A stretch of DNA of 64,000 nucleotides from Neoactinobaculum massilliense (GTDB taxonomy: Bacteria > Actinomycetota > Actinomycetes > Actinomycetales > Actinomycetaceae): positions 682,001 through 746,000 of the forward strand of contig NZ_UWPE01000001.1 in assembly GCF_900604955.1 (NCBI RefSeq). The letters are read 5' to 3'. Position 1 is the stretch's first letter. The number at the start of each line of letters is the position of its first letter. Under the pieces are notes generated by a model, which saw only the letters and a program-made list of their open reading frames with translations, was not told where the DNA came from and made no database searches. This document shows positions 29,908 through 38,588 of this stretch, piece after piece. A program made the position numbers and the translations under genes.

Positions 29908-29938
29908 AAAAAGGGAGACCAGAAAAATCCGATCTCCC
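29908..29938 (-). terminator. tyrS terminator
   Basis: An 8 bp stem (GGGAGATC / GGTCTCCC with one G-T pair) and a 10 nt loop are followed by TTTTT on the minus strand. It lies 55 bp after the tyrS stop and separates tyrS from the rRNA promoter. Confidence 0.8.
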
Positions 29939-29992
29939 ATACCAAAGCCAAGAACGCCCCGGAAATACCCCGACCCTAGCCCATACGCCCGG

Positions 29993-31249
29993 CTACACGC
30001 GCACCACCGCGAGGTTCTTCTTGCCTTTCCGTAGCAGCGCAATACGTCCGGGCAGCAGATCGGAGGCGGCCAGTCGCGCCTCGCCGTCGGTAATCTTCTG
30101 ATTATTTAGGTAGAGCCCGCCGGACTTGAGCGTGCGCCGCGCTGCACCCACGCCCTTCTCGAGCCCCGTCTCCACAAAGAGCCGCACCAGCTCGTCGCCC
30201 GGCGCCGCCGTAGCGCTCGGAAGCTGCGCGACCGCTGCACCCAGCGTTTGCTCATCAAGTCCGGCAAGTTCTCCCCCACCAAACAGCGCCTCGGATGCTC
30301 GCTGGACGCGCGCCACGGCGTCGGCACCGTGTACCCACTCCGTAACATCCGCAGCCAGTACTTTTTGCGCATGACGCCGATGCGGAGCCTCCTGCACCTC
30401 CTGAGCAAGCGCCTCGATTTCCTCGCGGGTACGGAACGTAAACACCTTGAGCAGGTGGACCACATCGGCGTCGGCTGTATTGAGCCAGAACTGATAGAAC
30501 GCATAGGGGCTCAGCATCTCGGGATCGAGCCAGATTGCCCCACCCTCAGACTTGCCGAACTTGGTGCCATCCGATTTAGTGATGAGCGGATTGGTAAGCA
30601 CATGCACGTCCTTGCCCTCGACCTTGCGGATGAGATCCATGCCGCCCACCAGGTTGCCCCACTGGTCGTTCCCCCCGAGCTCTAGCGTGACCCCGTACTT
30701 ACGGTAAAGCTGGAGAAAATCATTAGCCTGGAGGATCTGATAGGAAAACTCGGTGTAGGAAATTCCCTCATCTGAAGCCAGGCGCCGCGCCACAATATCC
30801 TTCGAGAGCATGGTGCCCATGCGGAAGTGCTTACCGAGGTCGCGGAGAAAATCGATGGCACTCATCTGACTGGTCCAGTCATAGTTATTGACCATGCGCA
30901 CCGGATTTGGACCGTCGAATTCAAGCAGGCGCTCCAATTGCCCGCGCAGCGCCTGCGCCCACTGAGCAACCGTGTCCTTGGAATTCAACTGGCGTTCCGA
31001 GGAGGGCCGCGGATCCCCAATGAGCCCCGTTGCCCCGCCCACGAGCGCGATGGGATGGTGCCCCGCGAGCTGCAGATGCCGCATCACCTTGATCGCCACC
31101 AGGTGGCCATGATGAAGAGACGGCGCCGTGGGATCGAATCCGCAATAGAACGTGAGCGGCCCCGAGTTCAGCGCCTGCCGTAGCGCATCCAGGTCCGTAT
31201 GCTGGGCCACCAGCCCACGCCACTGCAGCTCGTCAAGAACGTCCGTCAC
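29993..31249 (-). CDS. tyrS: Tyrosine--tRNA ligase
   Basis: TyrRS charges tRNA-Tyr. The protein has the class I HIGH motif as HHGHLVAIK (about residue 45-50), GGNDQWGN, the KMSKS loop as KFGKSEGG (about 235), and a C-terminal S4 domain (about 350-418, GGLYLNNQKITD). The start is placed at GTG 31249 because GGAGG lies 6 nt upstream and the protein then begins with the family sequence TDVLDELQWRG. A frame start at 31327 would add 26 unrelated residues. The length is 418 aa. Confidence 0.95.
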   Translation of the reverse strand: MTDVLDELQWRGLVAQHTDLDALRQALNSGPLTFYCGFDPTAPSLHHGHLVAIKVMRHLQLAGHHPIALVGGATGLIGDPRPSSERQLNSKDTVAQWAQALRGQLERLLEFDGPNPVRMVNNYDWTSQMSAIDFLRDLGKHFRMGTMLSKDIVARRLASDEGISYTEFSYQILQANDFLQLYRKYGVTLELGGNDQWGNLVGGMDLIRKVEGKDVHVLTNPLITKSDGTKFGKSEGGAIWLDPEMLSPYAFYQFWLNTADADVVHLLKVFTFRTREEIEALAQEVQEAPHRRHAQKVLAADVTEWVHGADAVARVQRASEALFGGGELAGLDEQTLGAAVAQLPSATAAPGDELVRLFVETGLEKGVGAARRTLKSGGLYLNNQKITDGEARLAASDLLPGRIALLRKGKKNLAVVRV

Positions 31250-31539
31250 TGTATCCTCCGTGTTCGCATTGTTGCCAATCGCACGCTTCCACGTGCGTAG
31301 TAGCAGGCTACCGCGGTCCTCCCGCATTTTCCGGTGTGTACCTAACTTCTGGGGATTTTCACCGCACCGTCGACGCCGACGCGGCCGCTTCGCCCCACGA
31401 GCGAGGTTCCTGCGGTCTCGTTCGTGGACGTACGAGCCTCCGATCGCGGTCCCGTCCGTATATTCGAGGTACGCACCACCCTCCCGGGGAACCTGGCGGA
31501 ATCCGCACTACACTGGCTCCGCCATGCTGAAGGAGATGA
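31250..31539. promoter_or_regulatory. Divergent promoter region tyrS / MFS exporter
   Basis: The 290 bp hold no gene. TACACT at 31509-31514 is a candidate -10 for the exporter, 25 bp before its ATG, and a small CGCACG...CGTGCG hairpin lies at 31282-31299 in the tyrS leader. I saw no T-box motif ahead of tyrS. No repressor gene stands next to the exporter. Confidence 0.4.
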
Positions 31540-33069
31540 ATGGATAATCCACGTTATTTCACGGTACCTGGATCAGACCGTGTGTTTGACCGCAACAAAA
31601 TGCTGTTTGTGCTCATCCTGTCCCTGTGTATCTCACTCATTCAGGTGAGCTCGGTCAACAACCTACTACCGTCTATTGAGCACGCCATCGGCGCCTCACA
31701 ATCGGATATTCAGTGGGTGCTCTCCGGCTATTCGCTGGCCTTTGGTCTCCTGCTGGTTCCTATGGGCCGGCTGGGCGATATTTTCGGCCGCTCTATGATG
31801 TGGATGATTGGCGTTGCGATCTTTACGGTGGCCTCAATCCTGTGTGGCATTGCAGCCGATCCCGTCATGCTTAATCTGGCGCGCGCCCTGCAGGGCGTGG
31901 GTGCCGGCGTCTTTTCCCCGCAGGTGACGGGCATGATTCAGCAGTATTTTGAAGGCCACGAGCGTGCCCGCGCATTCTCCTATATGGGCCTGGCCATTTC
32001 TGCGTCGGTCGCCGTGGGCCCGGTACTCTCCGGATTCTTTGTACTTATTCTCCAGGACGCAGGCTGGCGCTGGAGCTTTGTCGCCAACGCACCGATTGGT
32101 ATTGCCGCGTTCCTGCTGGGCCTACGGTGGCTCGCGTTCTCTAAGGAACGCCGCACAATCGGCCCGAACGCCGCCAAGAATGATGCCACCTACCGGCGCA
32201 GCGCCAAGCGTGCCGGAAAAGAGGTGGGGCGCATGCGAGGACTCTCCATCGACTTGGACCCCGTGGGCACGCTGCTCCTCGCCGTCGCCGTGTTGGCCAT
32301 TATGCTGCCCTTCATGTTGGATGCATCCTGGCGCTGGTGGCTACTGCTCCTCGGTATCCTTGCTGCCGCTTCCTGGGTGTGGTGGGAAGGTCATTACGAG
32401 CGTAACGGGCATATTCCCATGGTGAGTCTGTCTATGTTCAGAACCGAGAGCTACGCCCTCGGCACGCTTATTTCCGCCGTTCAGTTCCTCGGAACCACCT
32501 CCGTATTTGTCGTGCTGGCTATGGCCGTACAGCAGGGTCTCGGGTTCAGTGCATTTGAGGCGGGATTCATTGGGCTTCCGAACGCGATCGTCTCCGGGTA
32601 TATGGCCGTGTGGGCCGGCCGTTATGCGGTAAATAAGGGGCGTGAGGTTCAGGTGGGTGCCTTCGTAGCGATCCTGGTCTCCCTGGTGGCAACAATTCCC
32701 GTGGCCTACTGGGTATTCACCACGGGAGCCAGCGGCTGGTGGCTGGCCATTCCCATCACCATTGAAGGCATTGGCCTGGGTGCGGTTGGCTCGGCGAATC
32801 AAACCCAGTCAATGATGGAGATTCCATCGGCCCATGGCGGAACGGCCGGCGGCGTCCAGCAAACCTCCCAGCGCATCGCCACGGCCATCGGCACCGCGCT
32901 TATTACGGCGGTGCTGTTCGCGTGCGTGCCCGGCGGCCCGGAGGCCACAGCCCATCAGTGGGCCATCGGATTCGGCTGGGCGATGGGCACAATCGCGGTC
33001 ATCGTTGCCCTCGCCCTTGCGCTCTCTGTGGTGTATATGCGCCGTGGCCGGGTGCGGCGCGCCGTGTAG
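31540..33069 (+). CDS. MFS transporter, DHA2 (14-TM drug:H+ antiporter) family
   Basis: The 509 aa membrane protein has about 14 hydrophobic segments. Motif A is GRLGDIFGRSMMWM (about residues 74-87). The motif-C region reads GPVLSGFFVLILQDAGWRWSF, typical of EmrB/QacA-like exporters. A charged cytoplasmic loop (about 205-235) splits the two halves. It would export toxic compounds using the proton gradient. The start is supported by AAGGAG 5 nt upstream. It converges on the GTPase genes with only 5 bp between stop codons and has no visible terminator. Substrate unknown. Confidence 0.9.
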   Translation: MDNPRYFTVPGSDRVFDRNKMLFVLILSLCISLIQVSSVNNLLPSIEHAIGASQSDIQWVLSGYSLAFGLLLVPMGRLGDIFGRSMMWMIGVAIFTVASILCGIAADPVMLNLARALQGVGAGVFSPQVTGMIQQYFEGHERARAFSYMGLAISASVAVGPVLSGFFVLILQDAGWRWSFVANAPIGIAAFLLGLRWLAFSKERRTIGPNAAKNDATYRRSAKRAGKEVGRMRGLSIDLDPVGTLLLAVAVLAIMLPFMLDASWRWWLLLLGILAAASWVWWEGHYERNGHIPMVSLSMFRTESYALGTLISAVQFLGTTSVFVVLAMAVQQGLGFSAFEAGFIGLPNAIVSGYMAVWAGRYAVNKGREVQVGAFVAILVSLVATIPVAYWVFTTGASGWWLAIPITIEGIGLGAVGSANQTQSMMEIPSAHGGTAGGVQQTSQRIATAIGTALITAVLFACVPGGPEATAHQWAIGFGWAMGTIAVIVALALALSVVYMRRGRVRRAV

Positions 33070-33074
33070 CACCG

Positions 33075-34667
33075 CTACGCAGCCACGCGCCGAAGCGTCT
33101 CCACGGCCGCGTAGAACTCCGTATACGCACCGGCCTCGGCCCGTAGCGGCGCAAGCACACTGGACTCGGCACGGGCCGAAATTTCCTGTTTGAGGCGCGC
33201 AGACACCCGCTGCTCAACGCGGCGTCGTCCCACCTGCCGGGCGGGCCGCGCAATCGCTGAGCATAGTACGCACCACACGGCGCCGCCCAGAAGCAGTACG
33301 GCGGGTATGGGCAGTACGCCCCAGTAGGGCGGCTCACCGAGACGAATACCCAGCGCCCCACCAATCCAAATGAGCAGGTACCAGACCAGGCCGGCCGCCA
33401 GCGCCGCCGTACCGATCCACTGGCAGGTGTTGAGCACGCCCCACCACGCGGGACGACGCCGATACTCCGTGTCCGCGCGAGCAATAATCTGCTCGGCTTC
33501 GTCTCCGAGGGCGTCGGCACCGGTACCGGCCGTTCCCCGCACGGATGCGCGCCACCGGCGTGGCAGCGCCGCACAGGCCCGATCCGTATATGCTGCCAGC
33601 GCCGCTCGCGCCGCCGCCCACCGGGCAGGCGACGTCACCCGATTAAGTGCGCCCGTCTCACCCGTATCGTCGCGGCGCACCAGATGCAGGCGCTCGAGCG
33701 GATCCGCACCTCGCGTCCGGAGCCACCGCACCACCGGCCACCCGGTGGCCTTGAGCGCCCGGCGCTCGTATGATGCGCCGGCGGCCCGTGCCACCGTGTC
33801 CGCGCCAGCCGCGCGTGCTAGCAGGCCAGCCACCGGCGTGAAATCCTCCACGGTAGGCTGCGGAGCCGTGCCGCCTGCCGCACCGGTTGCCTGCAGGAGT
33901 GCCGCACCAGCACCGCGTACGCTGCCGGCCAGCCGCTCCGCGGCCGCCTGTCGCGTGCCCGCCACCTTGCTAATGGCCGCTTGAAGCACGCCGAGATTCT
34001 CCGCCGTGGCCGCGGACACCGCCACCAGTTCCGGGGTGATACCGTCCGCCGCGGCCTGCCGTGCCAGATCCTCCAGCACGTCTCTTCGTTCTGATTCGTT
34101 TAGCCTATCAACCTGGTTGAGCACGATAATCATGGATGCGGACTGCTGCGTGAGGTGACGCAGATAGTCCTCATGCACCACCGCATCCGCGTATTTCTGC
34201 GGGTCCAGTACCCACACCAGTACATCGGCCCGGGAGATAATGCGAGAGGCCTCCTCCCGGTGCGTACTCTCCGTGGAATCCAAATCCGGCAGGTCAATCA
34301 GCACCACGTCCCGCCACGGTGCCGCGTCCAATTGCAGGAGCACCTTTCGCTCCCGCACTCCCAACCAGTCCAGCAGATCTGCAGCGTGACGGCCCGATAC
34401 GGCCAATGCCGTACCCGTGGTGGGCCGGCGTACGGCCGTACGCGCAACGCGCTGTCCCACCAGCGCATTAAGAAGGCTCGATTTTCCCGAGCCCGTCGCT
34501 CCGGCCAGCGCCACCACCGTGCGGCCAATGCCCACGCGCGCACGTGCATCGGCGACATCCAGTACGCCACGCGCACTCTCCTCTGCCTCGGGATCCACGC
34601 GTCCCGCGGACAGTTCCAGTGCACGCTCAAGATGCGACAGTCCTGTTGGCAGGTCCACACTCGCCAC
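33075..34667 (-). CDS. Dynamin-like GTPase, second of a pair
   Basis: The 530 aa protein has a GTPase domain with P-loop GATGSGKSS (56-64), a G3 motif DLPDLDS and a G4 motif NQVD (VLNQVDRL). It has a long helical middle and two C-terminal transmembrane segments (about 410-470, GTAALAAGLVWYLLIWIGG and LPIPAVLLLGGAVWCVL). This is the layout of bacterial dynamin-like or IniA-like proteins that act on membranes. It starts inside the stop of the partner gene (one-base overlap). Streptomyces DynA/DynB, also adjacent GTPases, stabilise division septa; equivalence is an inference. Confidence 0.75.
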   Translation of the reverse strand: MASVDLPTGLSHLERALELSAGRVDPEAEESARGVLDVADARARVGIGRTVVALAGATGSGKSSLLNALVGQRVARTAVRRPTTGTALAVSGRHAADLLDWLGVRERKVLLQLDAAPWRDVVLIDLPDLDSTESTHREEASRIISRADVLVWVLDPQKYADAVVHEDYLRHLTQQSASMIIVLNQVDRLNESERRDVLEDLARQAAADGITPELVAVSAATAENLGVLQAAISKVAGTRQAAAERLAGSVRGAGAALLQATGAAGGTAPQPTVEDFTPVAGLLARAAGADTVARAAGASYERRALKATGWPVVRWLRTRGADPLERLHLVRRDDTGETGALNRVTSPARWAAARAALAAYTDRACAALPRRWRASVRGTAGTGADALGDEAEQIIARADTEYRRRPAWWGVLNTCQWIGTAALAAGLVWYLLIWIGGALGIRLGEPPYWGVLPIPAVLLLGGAVWCVLCSAIARPARQVGRRRVEQRVSARLKQEISARAESSVLAPLRAEAGAYTEFYAAVETLRRVAA

Positions 34668-36391
34668 TAGATCAGCTCCTTGCGGGCGGCAATACTGGCC
34701 GCCTCAAATGATTCCGTCACGTTTGTCAGTTCGCCCTCGCTAAGGTTCAACCGCTCCACTTCTGCTTCAAACGGGTCCCGGTCTCGCCCCAGGAATTCCT
34801 CGGCGAGCGCCATGAGACGCGAGCGCGCGGACCGAGTGAGACGGCGAACAGCGTCGTCCCCAAAAACCGTTTCCAGTAGCCGCTGCGCCACCACCGCCGT
34901 GCCACCGGCAATCGCAACCTCACCGCCGGTCAGGCCTGCCGTCTGCGAAAACAGCAGGATCATGAGCGCCACGCCGGTCGCATTGACGCCGAGGGAAAGC
35001 AGGCGGGCGGTCACCCGTTTCCCCTCCCCTTCTTCCTCCAGCAGGGCGACGACGCCGCGCTGCCACTCGCGTACCACACGCGCCGCGTCCTCGCGCCGCT
35101 CCGTTTCGCCGCGTACATGTCCATTCGCGGCCAGTGCCATACCGGCCCCGGTGGTAGTTTCCTCCCAGGCGGCCGAAGTGCTGTGAATAGCGTTCGTTGC
35201 GGCAGAGACCAGGAGGGAGGTCAGCGTGTCCTCAATGGCCTCGCCCGCCTGCCGGGTGCTGCGTACCGTGGTGGCGGTGCGCCCGGTAAAGAACGATGCG
35301 ATCCGATCTCGGATCCCGGATACGCCAGATTCGATGCGCCTGGTGAACTCGCCGGCACCCGCCATTTCCTGCCAGCGTTGGAGTACTTCACCGCGGAGCA
35401 GAGAACCGTCGCGCATGGAGACAGCAATCGAGCGGGAGGCCTCGGCAAACGCATCATTCAACGCACCGCTCAGATGACCGCAGACCTCCAGCTGCTGGGT
35501 ATAGGCGCCCACCACCACATCCTCGCGTTCGAGAAGCGCCGTGAGCGCGCCGGCCAGCGTTTGCCGCGCTACTGATTCTCGAGCGCGCGCATCCTCGGAG
35601 AGTCCCTCCAGCCAGCCGCGCAAAGGAGACATGTCGGCAGGCGGCAGTAGGCCGCCCGTCTTCGACTGCTCCGCAATGACGAAGAGAGGCGCCGCGCCCA
35701 GACCGTGCTCCTCAAGACGCCGCACCAGATCGGGGCGCACCTCGCCCGCGGCTCCGTTCGGAACCCGGTTAAGTACCACCGCCAGCACAATGTTGCGTTC
35801 GGCGGCCTGGTCCAGCAGAGCCCACGGGATTGCATCCGCGTAGCGCGCGGCCGTGGTAACAAACACCCACAGATCCGCGGCACCCAATAGTTCGGCCGCA
35901 AGCATACGGTTTTCCGCCACAACCGAATCAATATCCGGCGAATCCAGAATGGCAAGCCCCTGGGGCAGTGAACGGGAGGAAACCAGTTGCACTTCCGTTA
36001 CGCTTCCGGGCTCGCCAGCCGATCCGGTCACCCGGGCGAGGCCAGGTAGTACAGGCCCGTGCTCAAACCATTCGGCATCCGCGGGCGCGTGCACCAGCAC
36101 GGGCCGGCGCGTGGTAGGCCGAAGTGCCGATGCGCGAGTAACTCCCTCCCCCATGAGAGAGTTCACGATTGTGGACTTTCCAGATCCGGTGGAACCACCC
36201 ACCACAGCGAGTAGCGGCGCATCGATCCGGTGCAGCCGCGGAATCACGTAGTCATCCAACTGCATGATGGAATCCGCTGCCGCGTCCTGTCCCTCATCAC
36301 GCCGTGAGGCTGCGATGGGGAACGCCAGGGTGGTGAGCGCGTCCCGTAGCTCACTCAACGCTTCAGTAAGGCGCGTGGCCGCCTCACTCAT
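34667..36391 (-). CDS. Dynamin-like GTPase, first of a pair
   Basis: The 574 aa protein has P-loop GGSTGSGKST (65-74), G3 LDSPDIDS (about 145) and G4 NRVP in place of the usual NKxD. A long helical region with GRTATTVRSTRQAGEAIEDTL follows, then a hydrophobic segment near 470-515 (NATGVALMILLFSQTAGL), suggesting membrane association. It overlaps hisS by 8 bp at its start and its partner by one base at its end. The pair is likely to work together as a heteromer. Substituted G4 residues may change nucleotide specificity. Confidence 0.75.
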   Translation of the reverse strand: MSEAATRLTEALSELRDALTTLAFPIAASRRDEGQDAAADSIMQLDDYVIPRLHRIDAPLLAVVGGSTGSGKSTIVNSLMGEGVTRASALRPTTRRPVLVHAPADAEWFEHGPVLPGLARVTGSAGEPGSVTEVQLVSSRSLPQGLAILDSPDIDSVVAENRMLAAELLGAADLWVFVTTAARYADAIPWALLDQAAERNIVLAVVLNRVPNGAAGEVRPDLVRRLEEHGLGAAPLFVIAEQSKTGGLLPPADMSPLRGWLEGLSEDARARESVARQTLAGALTALLEREDVVVGAYTQQLEVCGHLSGALNDAFAEASRSIAVSMRDGSLLRGEVLQRWQEMAGAGEFTRRIESGVSGIRDRIASFFTGRTATTVRSTRQAGEAIEDTLTSLLVSAATNAIHSTSAAWEETTTGAGMALAANGHVRGETERREDAARVVREWQRGVVALLEEEGEGKRVTARLLSLGVNATGVALMILLFSQTAGLTGGEVAIAGGTAVVAQRLLETVFGDDAVRRLTRSARSRLMALAEEFLGRDRDPFEAEVERLNLSEGELTNVTESFEAASIAARKELI

Positions 36392-37706
36392 CGCTGCTCA
36401 CCACCGCCGGTCGGAGATCCGCTGCCGGCGGCTCCCACACGTCCGGATCCGCCGGGACCTGCTCCCCTGAACGAATATCGCGCACCTGCTCGCCATCTTC
36501 CGCCGTGAACCACACGAACGGGATTCCGCGCCGGTCCGCGTTACGTATTTGCTTGCCGAACTTCTGGGAATTCGGCGAGACATCAGCCGCAATGCCGCGC
36601 GCACGCAGGCTCATAGCGATCTTTTCCGCATGCAGGCGCTCCGCCTCATCTGTCACGGCCACATACACGGCCGTGGGTACCTTGCGGGTGGCCTGGAGCA
36701 GTCCGCGCCCGATGAAGCGTGAAACCAGCCTGGAGACGCCAATGGAAAGCCCCACGCCGGGGAACTTCTTATTTCCCTGGGCCACCAGATTGTCGTACCT
36801 GCCACCGGAGCACACCGAACCGAGGTCCTCATGGCCCTCCAGCGTGGATTCATATACGGAACCCGTGTAGTAGTCCAGCCCGCGGGCAATGGAGAGATCC
36901 GCTTGAAGTGAGCCGGGAATCAACGCATTTGCTTCGTCAACCAACCGGGTGAGTTCCTCGAGTCCGGCGTCCAACAGCTCCGAGTGGTAGCCGAGCGCCC
37001 GTACACGGTCCGCGAAAGACGTATCCGAGGTGCGGATGGAGGCGAGTTGCACAGCGAGGTCCGCCTGCTGCGCGTTGGCGCCCACCTCCTCGGTGAGCAT
37101 CTCCGCCACGGCCGAAGCTCCCACCTTGTCTAGCTTATCCATGACCCGGAGCGTGCCCTCGGTATCCTCGATTCCAATGGCCTCATAAAAGCCCTGCGCC
37201 AGCTTGCGATTGGAGGCGCGAACAGTCACCTTGGGAATGGGCAGCTTGGAGAGTGCATCCACCATAACCAGCGGCAACTCCACCTCGTGATGGAAGGCGA
37301 GGGTATCCTGCCCCACCACATCCACATCCGCCTGATAGAACTCACGGAAGCGGCCATCCTGCGGGCGTTCACCGCGCCACACTTTTTGGATCTGGTACCG
37401 CTTAAACGGGAAATCAAGTTTTCCGGCGTGCTCCAGGACGTAGCGTGCCAGCGGCACGGTGAGATCAAAATGCAGCCCCAGCTGCGCATCCTGATCCTGC
37501 CCACCCTGGAGACGGGAGAGCAGGTAGATCTCTTTGGATGTTTCGCCCTTGCGCAGCAGCTGATCGAGAGGCTCCACCGCGCGGGTCTCCACCTCTGAGA
37601 ATCCGTGGAGTTCGAAGGTGGACCGGAGCGTATCGAGCACACTCCGCTCCACTATCCGCTCCTGGGGTAGGTACTCGGGGAATCCGGACAGCGGTGCAAT
37701 TTTCAT
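36384..37706 (-). CDS. hisS: Histidine--tRNA ligase
   Basis: HisRS charges tRNA-His. The 440 aa class II synthetase has LPLARYVLEHAGKLDFPFKRYQIQKVWRGERPQDGRFREFYQADVDVVG (motif 2 region), the histidine-binding ARGLDYYTGSVYE (about 260) and motif 3 with GLSIGVSRL. The C-terminal anticodon domain covers about 340-440. There is no Shine-Dalgarno sequence before ATG 37706; an AAGAAT element lies 6 nt upstream. It follows the metallo-hydrolase, as in M. tuberculosis (Rv2580c-Rv2581c). Confidence 0.95.
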   Translation of the reverse strand: MKIAPLSGFPEYLPQERIVERSVLDTLRSTFELHGFSEVETRAVEPLDQLLRKGETSKEIYLLSRLQGGQDQDAQLGLHFDLTVPLARYVLEHAGKLDFPFKRYQIQKVWRGERPQDGRFREFYQADVDVVGQDTLAFHHEVELPLVMVDALSKLPIPKVTVRASNRKLAQGFYEAIGIEDTEGTLRVMDKLDKVGASAVAEMLTEEVGANAQQADLAVQLASIRTSDTSFADRVRALGYHSELLDAGLEELTRLVDEANALIPGSLQADLSIARGLDYYTGSVYESTLEGHEDLGSVCSGGRYDNLVAQGNKKFPGVGLSIGVSRLVSRFIGRGLLQATRKVPTAVYVAVTDEAERLHAEKIAMSLRARGIAADVSPNSQKFGKQIRNADRRGIPFVWFTAEDGEQVRDIRSGEQVPADPDVWEPPAADLRPAVVSSDE

Positions 37707-37712
37707 GCGTTT

Positions 37713-37718
37713 ATTCTT
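37713..37718 (-). promoter_or_regulatory. Possible -10 element of hisS
   Basis: AAGAAT in the context CAAGAAT lies 6 nt before the hisS ATG. It departs from TAnnnT in the first base. The identical hexamer at the same distance precedes the 177 aa gene at 40072. Confidence 0.35.
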
Positions 37719-37794
37719 GCACGTTGGCGCGCATTCCGCGGCCGCCCGCCGCGCGGATCACTCACGGCCCCGCCCGCGTGTCACGTGCGTGGTG

Positions 37795-38481
37795 CTACAG
37801 CGCGCCGTGCAGGAACGGGGAGGTGCGTAGTTCGCGTCCCCAGGTCGACGTCGAACCGTGGCCGGGCAGTAAGTTACGTTCCGGCTCCAAATGGTCACGC
37901 AGGTAGCCGAGCGAGATGCGCATGGCGTCGGCATCCCCACCCATGAGGTCCGTGCGCCCAATGCCGTTCCGGAATATAACGTCCCCCGTCAGTGCGTGCA
38001 GGGTGGGGTGCGCGTCTGAGCTGAGCAGCGTGCGTGAAGCCGAGTCAAGCTCGCCGGCGAAGGTAAACACCGCCGAACCCTCGGTATGCCCGGGCGCCGG
38101 CAATACCTCGAAGGTAATACCGCCGGCCGTGAAACCGGCGTCGGCACGCTCAATCCGAACCGGCCGCTGCCAGGGATGCCCGGCGATCGCCGCGATGAGT
38201 TCAGCCGGATGAAGATTTCCGCGCGCCGGATCCTCCAGGCGCACCCGGTCCGCGTCCATGATCCATACCGGCGCCTCGCCCGCAACGATTGCCGCATCCC
38301 ACACGTGATCCGCGTGCCCGTGCGTGAGGAGTACACCGGCCAGATCAAGATGGAGTTCAGCGAGCGTGGAGGCCGCCCACTGGGCACTACCGGCCCCCGG
38401 ATCCACTACGACGCCGGCCTCGGCCCCCAGGATGTAACAGTTCGCGTTGAGATACGTCTCAGAGTAGCGACGAATAATCAT
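37795..38481 (-). CDS. MBL-fold metallo-hydrolase (glyoxalase II-like)
   Basis: The 228 aa protein has the beta-lactamase fold zinc motif HGHADH at residues 54-59, then PGHTEGSAVF with a further histidine, SSDAHPT with the bridging aspartate and a final GHGSTSTWG. This is the glyoxalase II/YcbL-like pattern, so a thioester or similar hydrolase is likely. It precedes hisS as in mycobacteria. ATG 38481 has a TAGCGT hexamer 6 nt upstream; AGGAG overlaps the same gap but too close for normal use. Confidence 0.85.
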   Translation of the reverse strand: MIIRRYSETYLNANCYILGAEAGVVVDPGAGSAQWAASTLAELHLDLAGVLLTHGHADHVWDAAIVAGEAPVWIMDADRVRLEDPARGNLHPAELIAAIAGHPWQRPVRIERADAGFTAGGITFEVLPAPGHTEGSAVFTFAGELDSASRTLLSSDAHPTLHALTGDVIFRNGIGRTDLMGGDADAMRISLGYLRDHLEPERNLLPGHGSTSTWGRELRTSPFLHGAL

Positions 38482-38487
38482 GCTCCT

Positions 38488-38493
38488 ACGCTA
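38488..38493 (-). promoter_or_regulatory. -10 element of the metallo-hydrolase (leaderless geometry)
   Basis: TAGCGT ends 6 nt before ATG 38481. The gap reads AGGAGC, so a ribosome binding site cannot be wholly excluded, but its spacing of one base would be unusable. Confidence 0.4.
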
Positions 38494-38531
38494 CCGCGCC
38501 GAAAAGCCCGCTATCAGGCGAGAATTCGACG

Positions 38532-38537
38532 TAGACT
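38532..38537 (+). promoter_or_regulatory. -10 element of the DUF349 gene
   Basis: TAGACT within GTAGACTAAC lies 51 nt upstream of the start codon. It matches the element before the TPR gene and thrS in both sequence and distance. Confidence 0.45.
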
Positions 38538-38588
38538 AACGGGCATAGTGTTCCTTTAGCGCTACGCGCCATTTTCCGAGGAGTTTCC

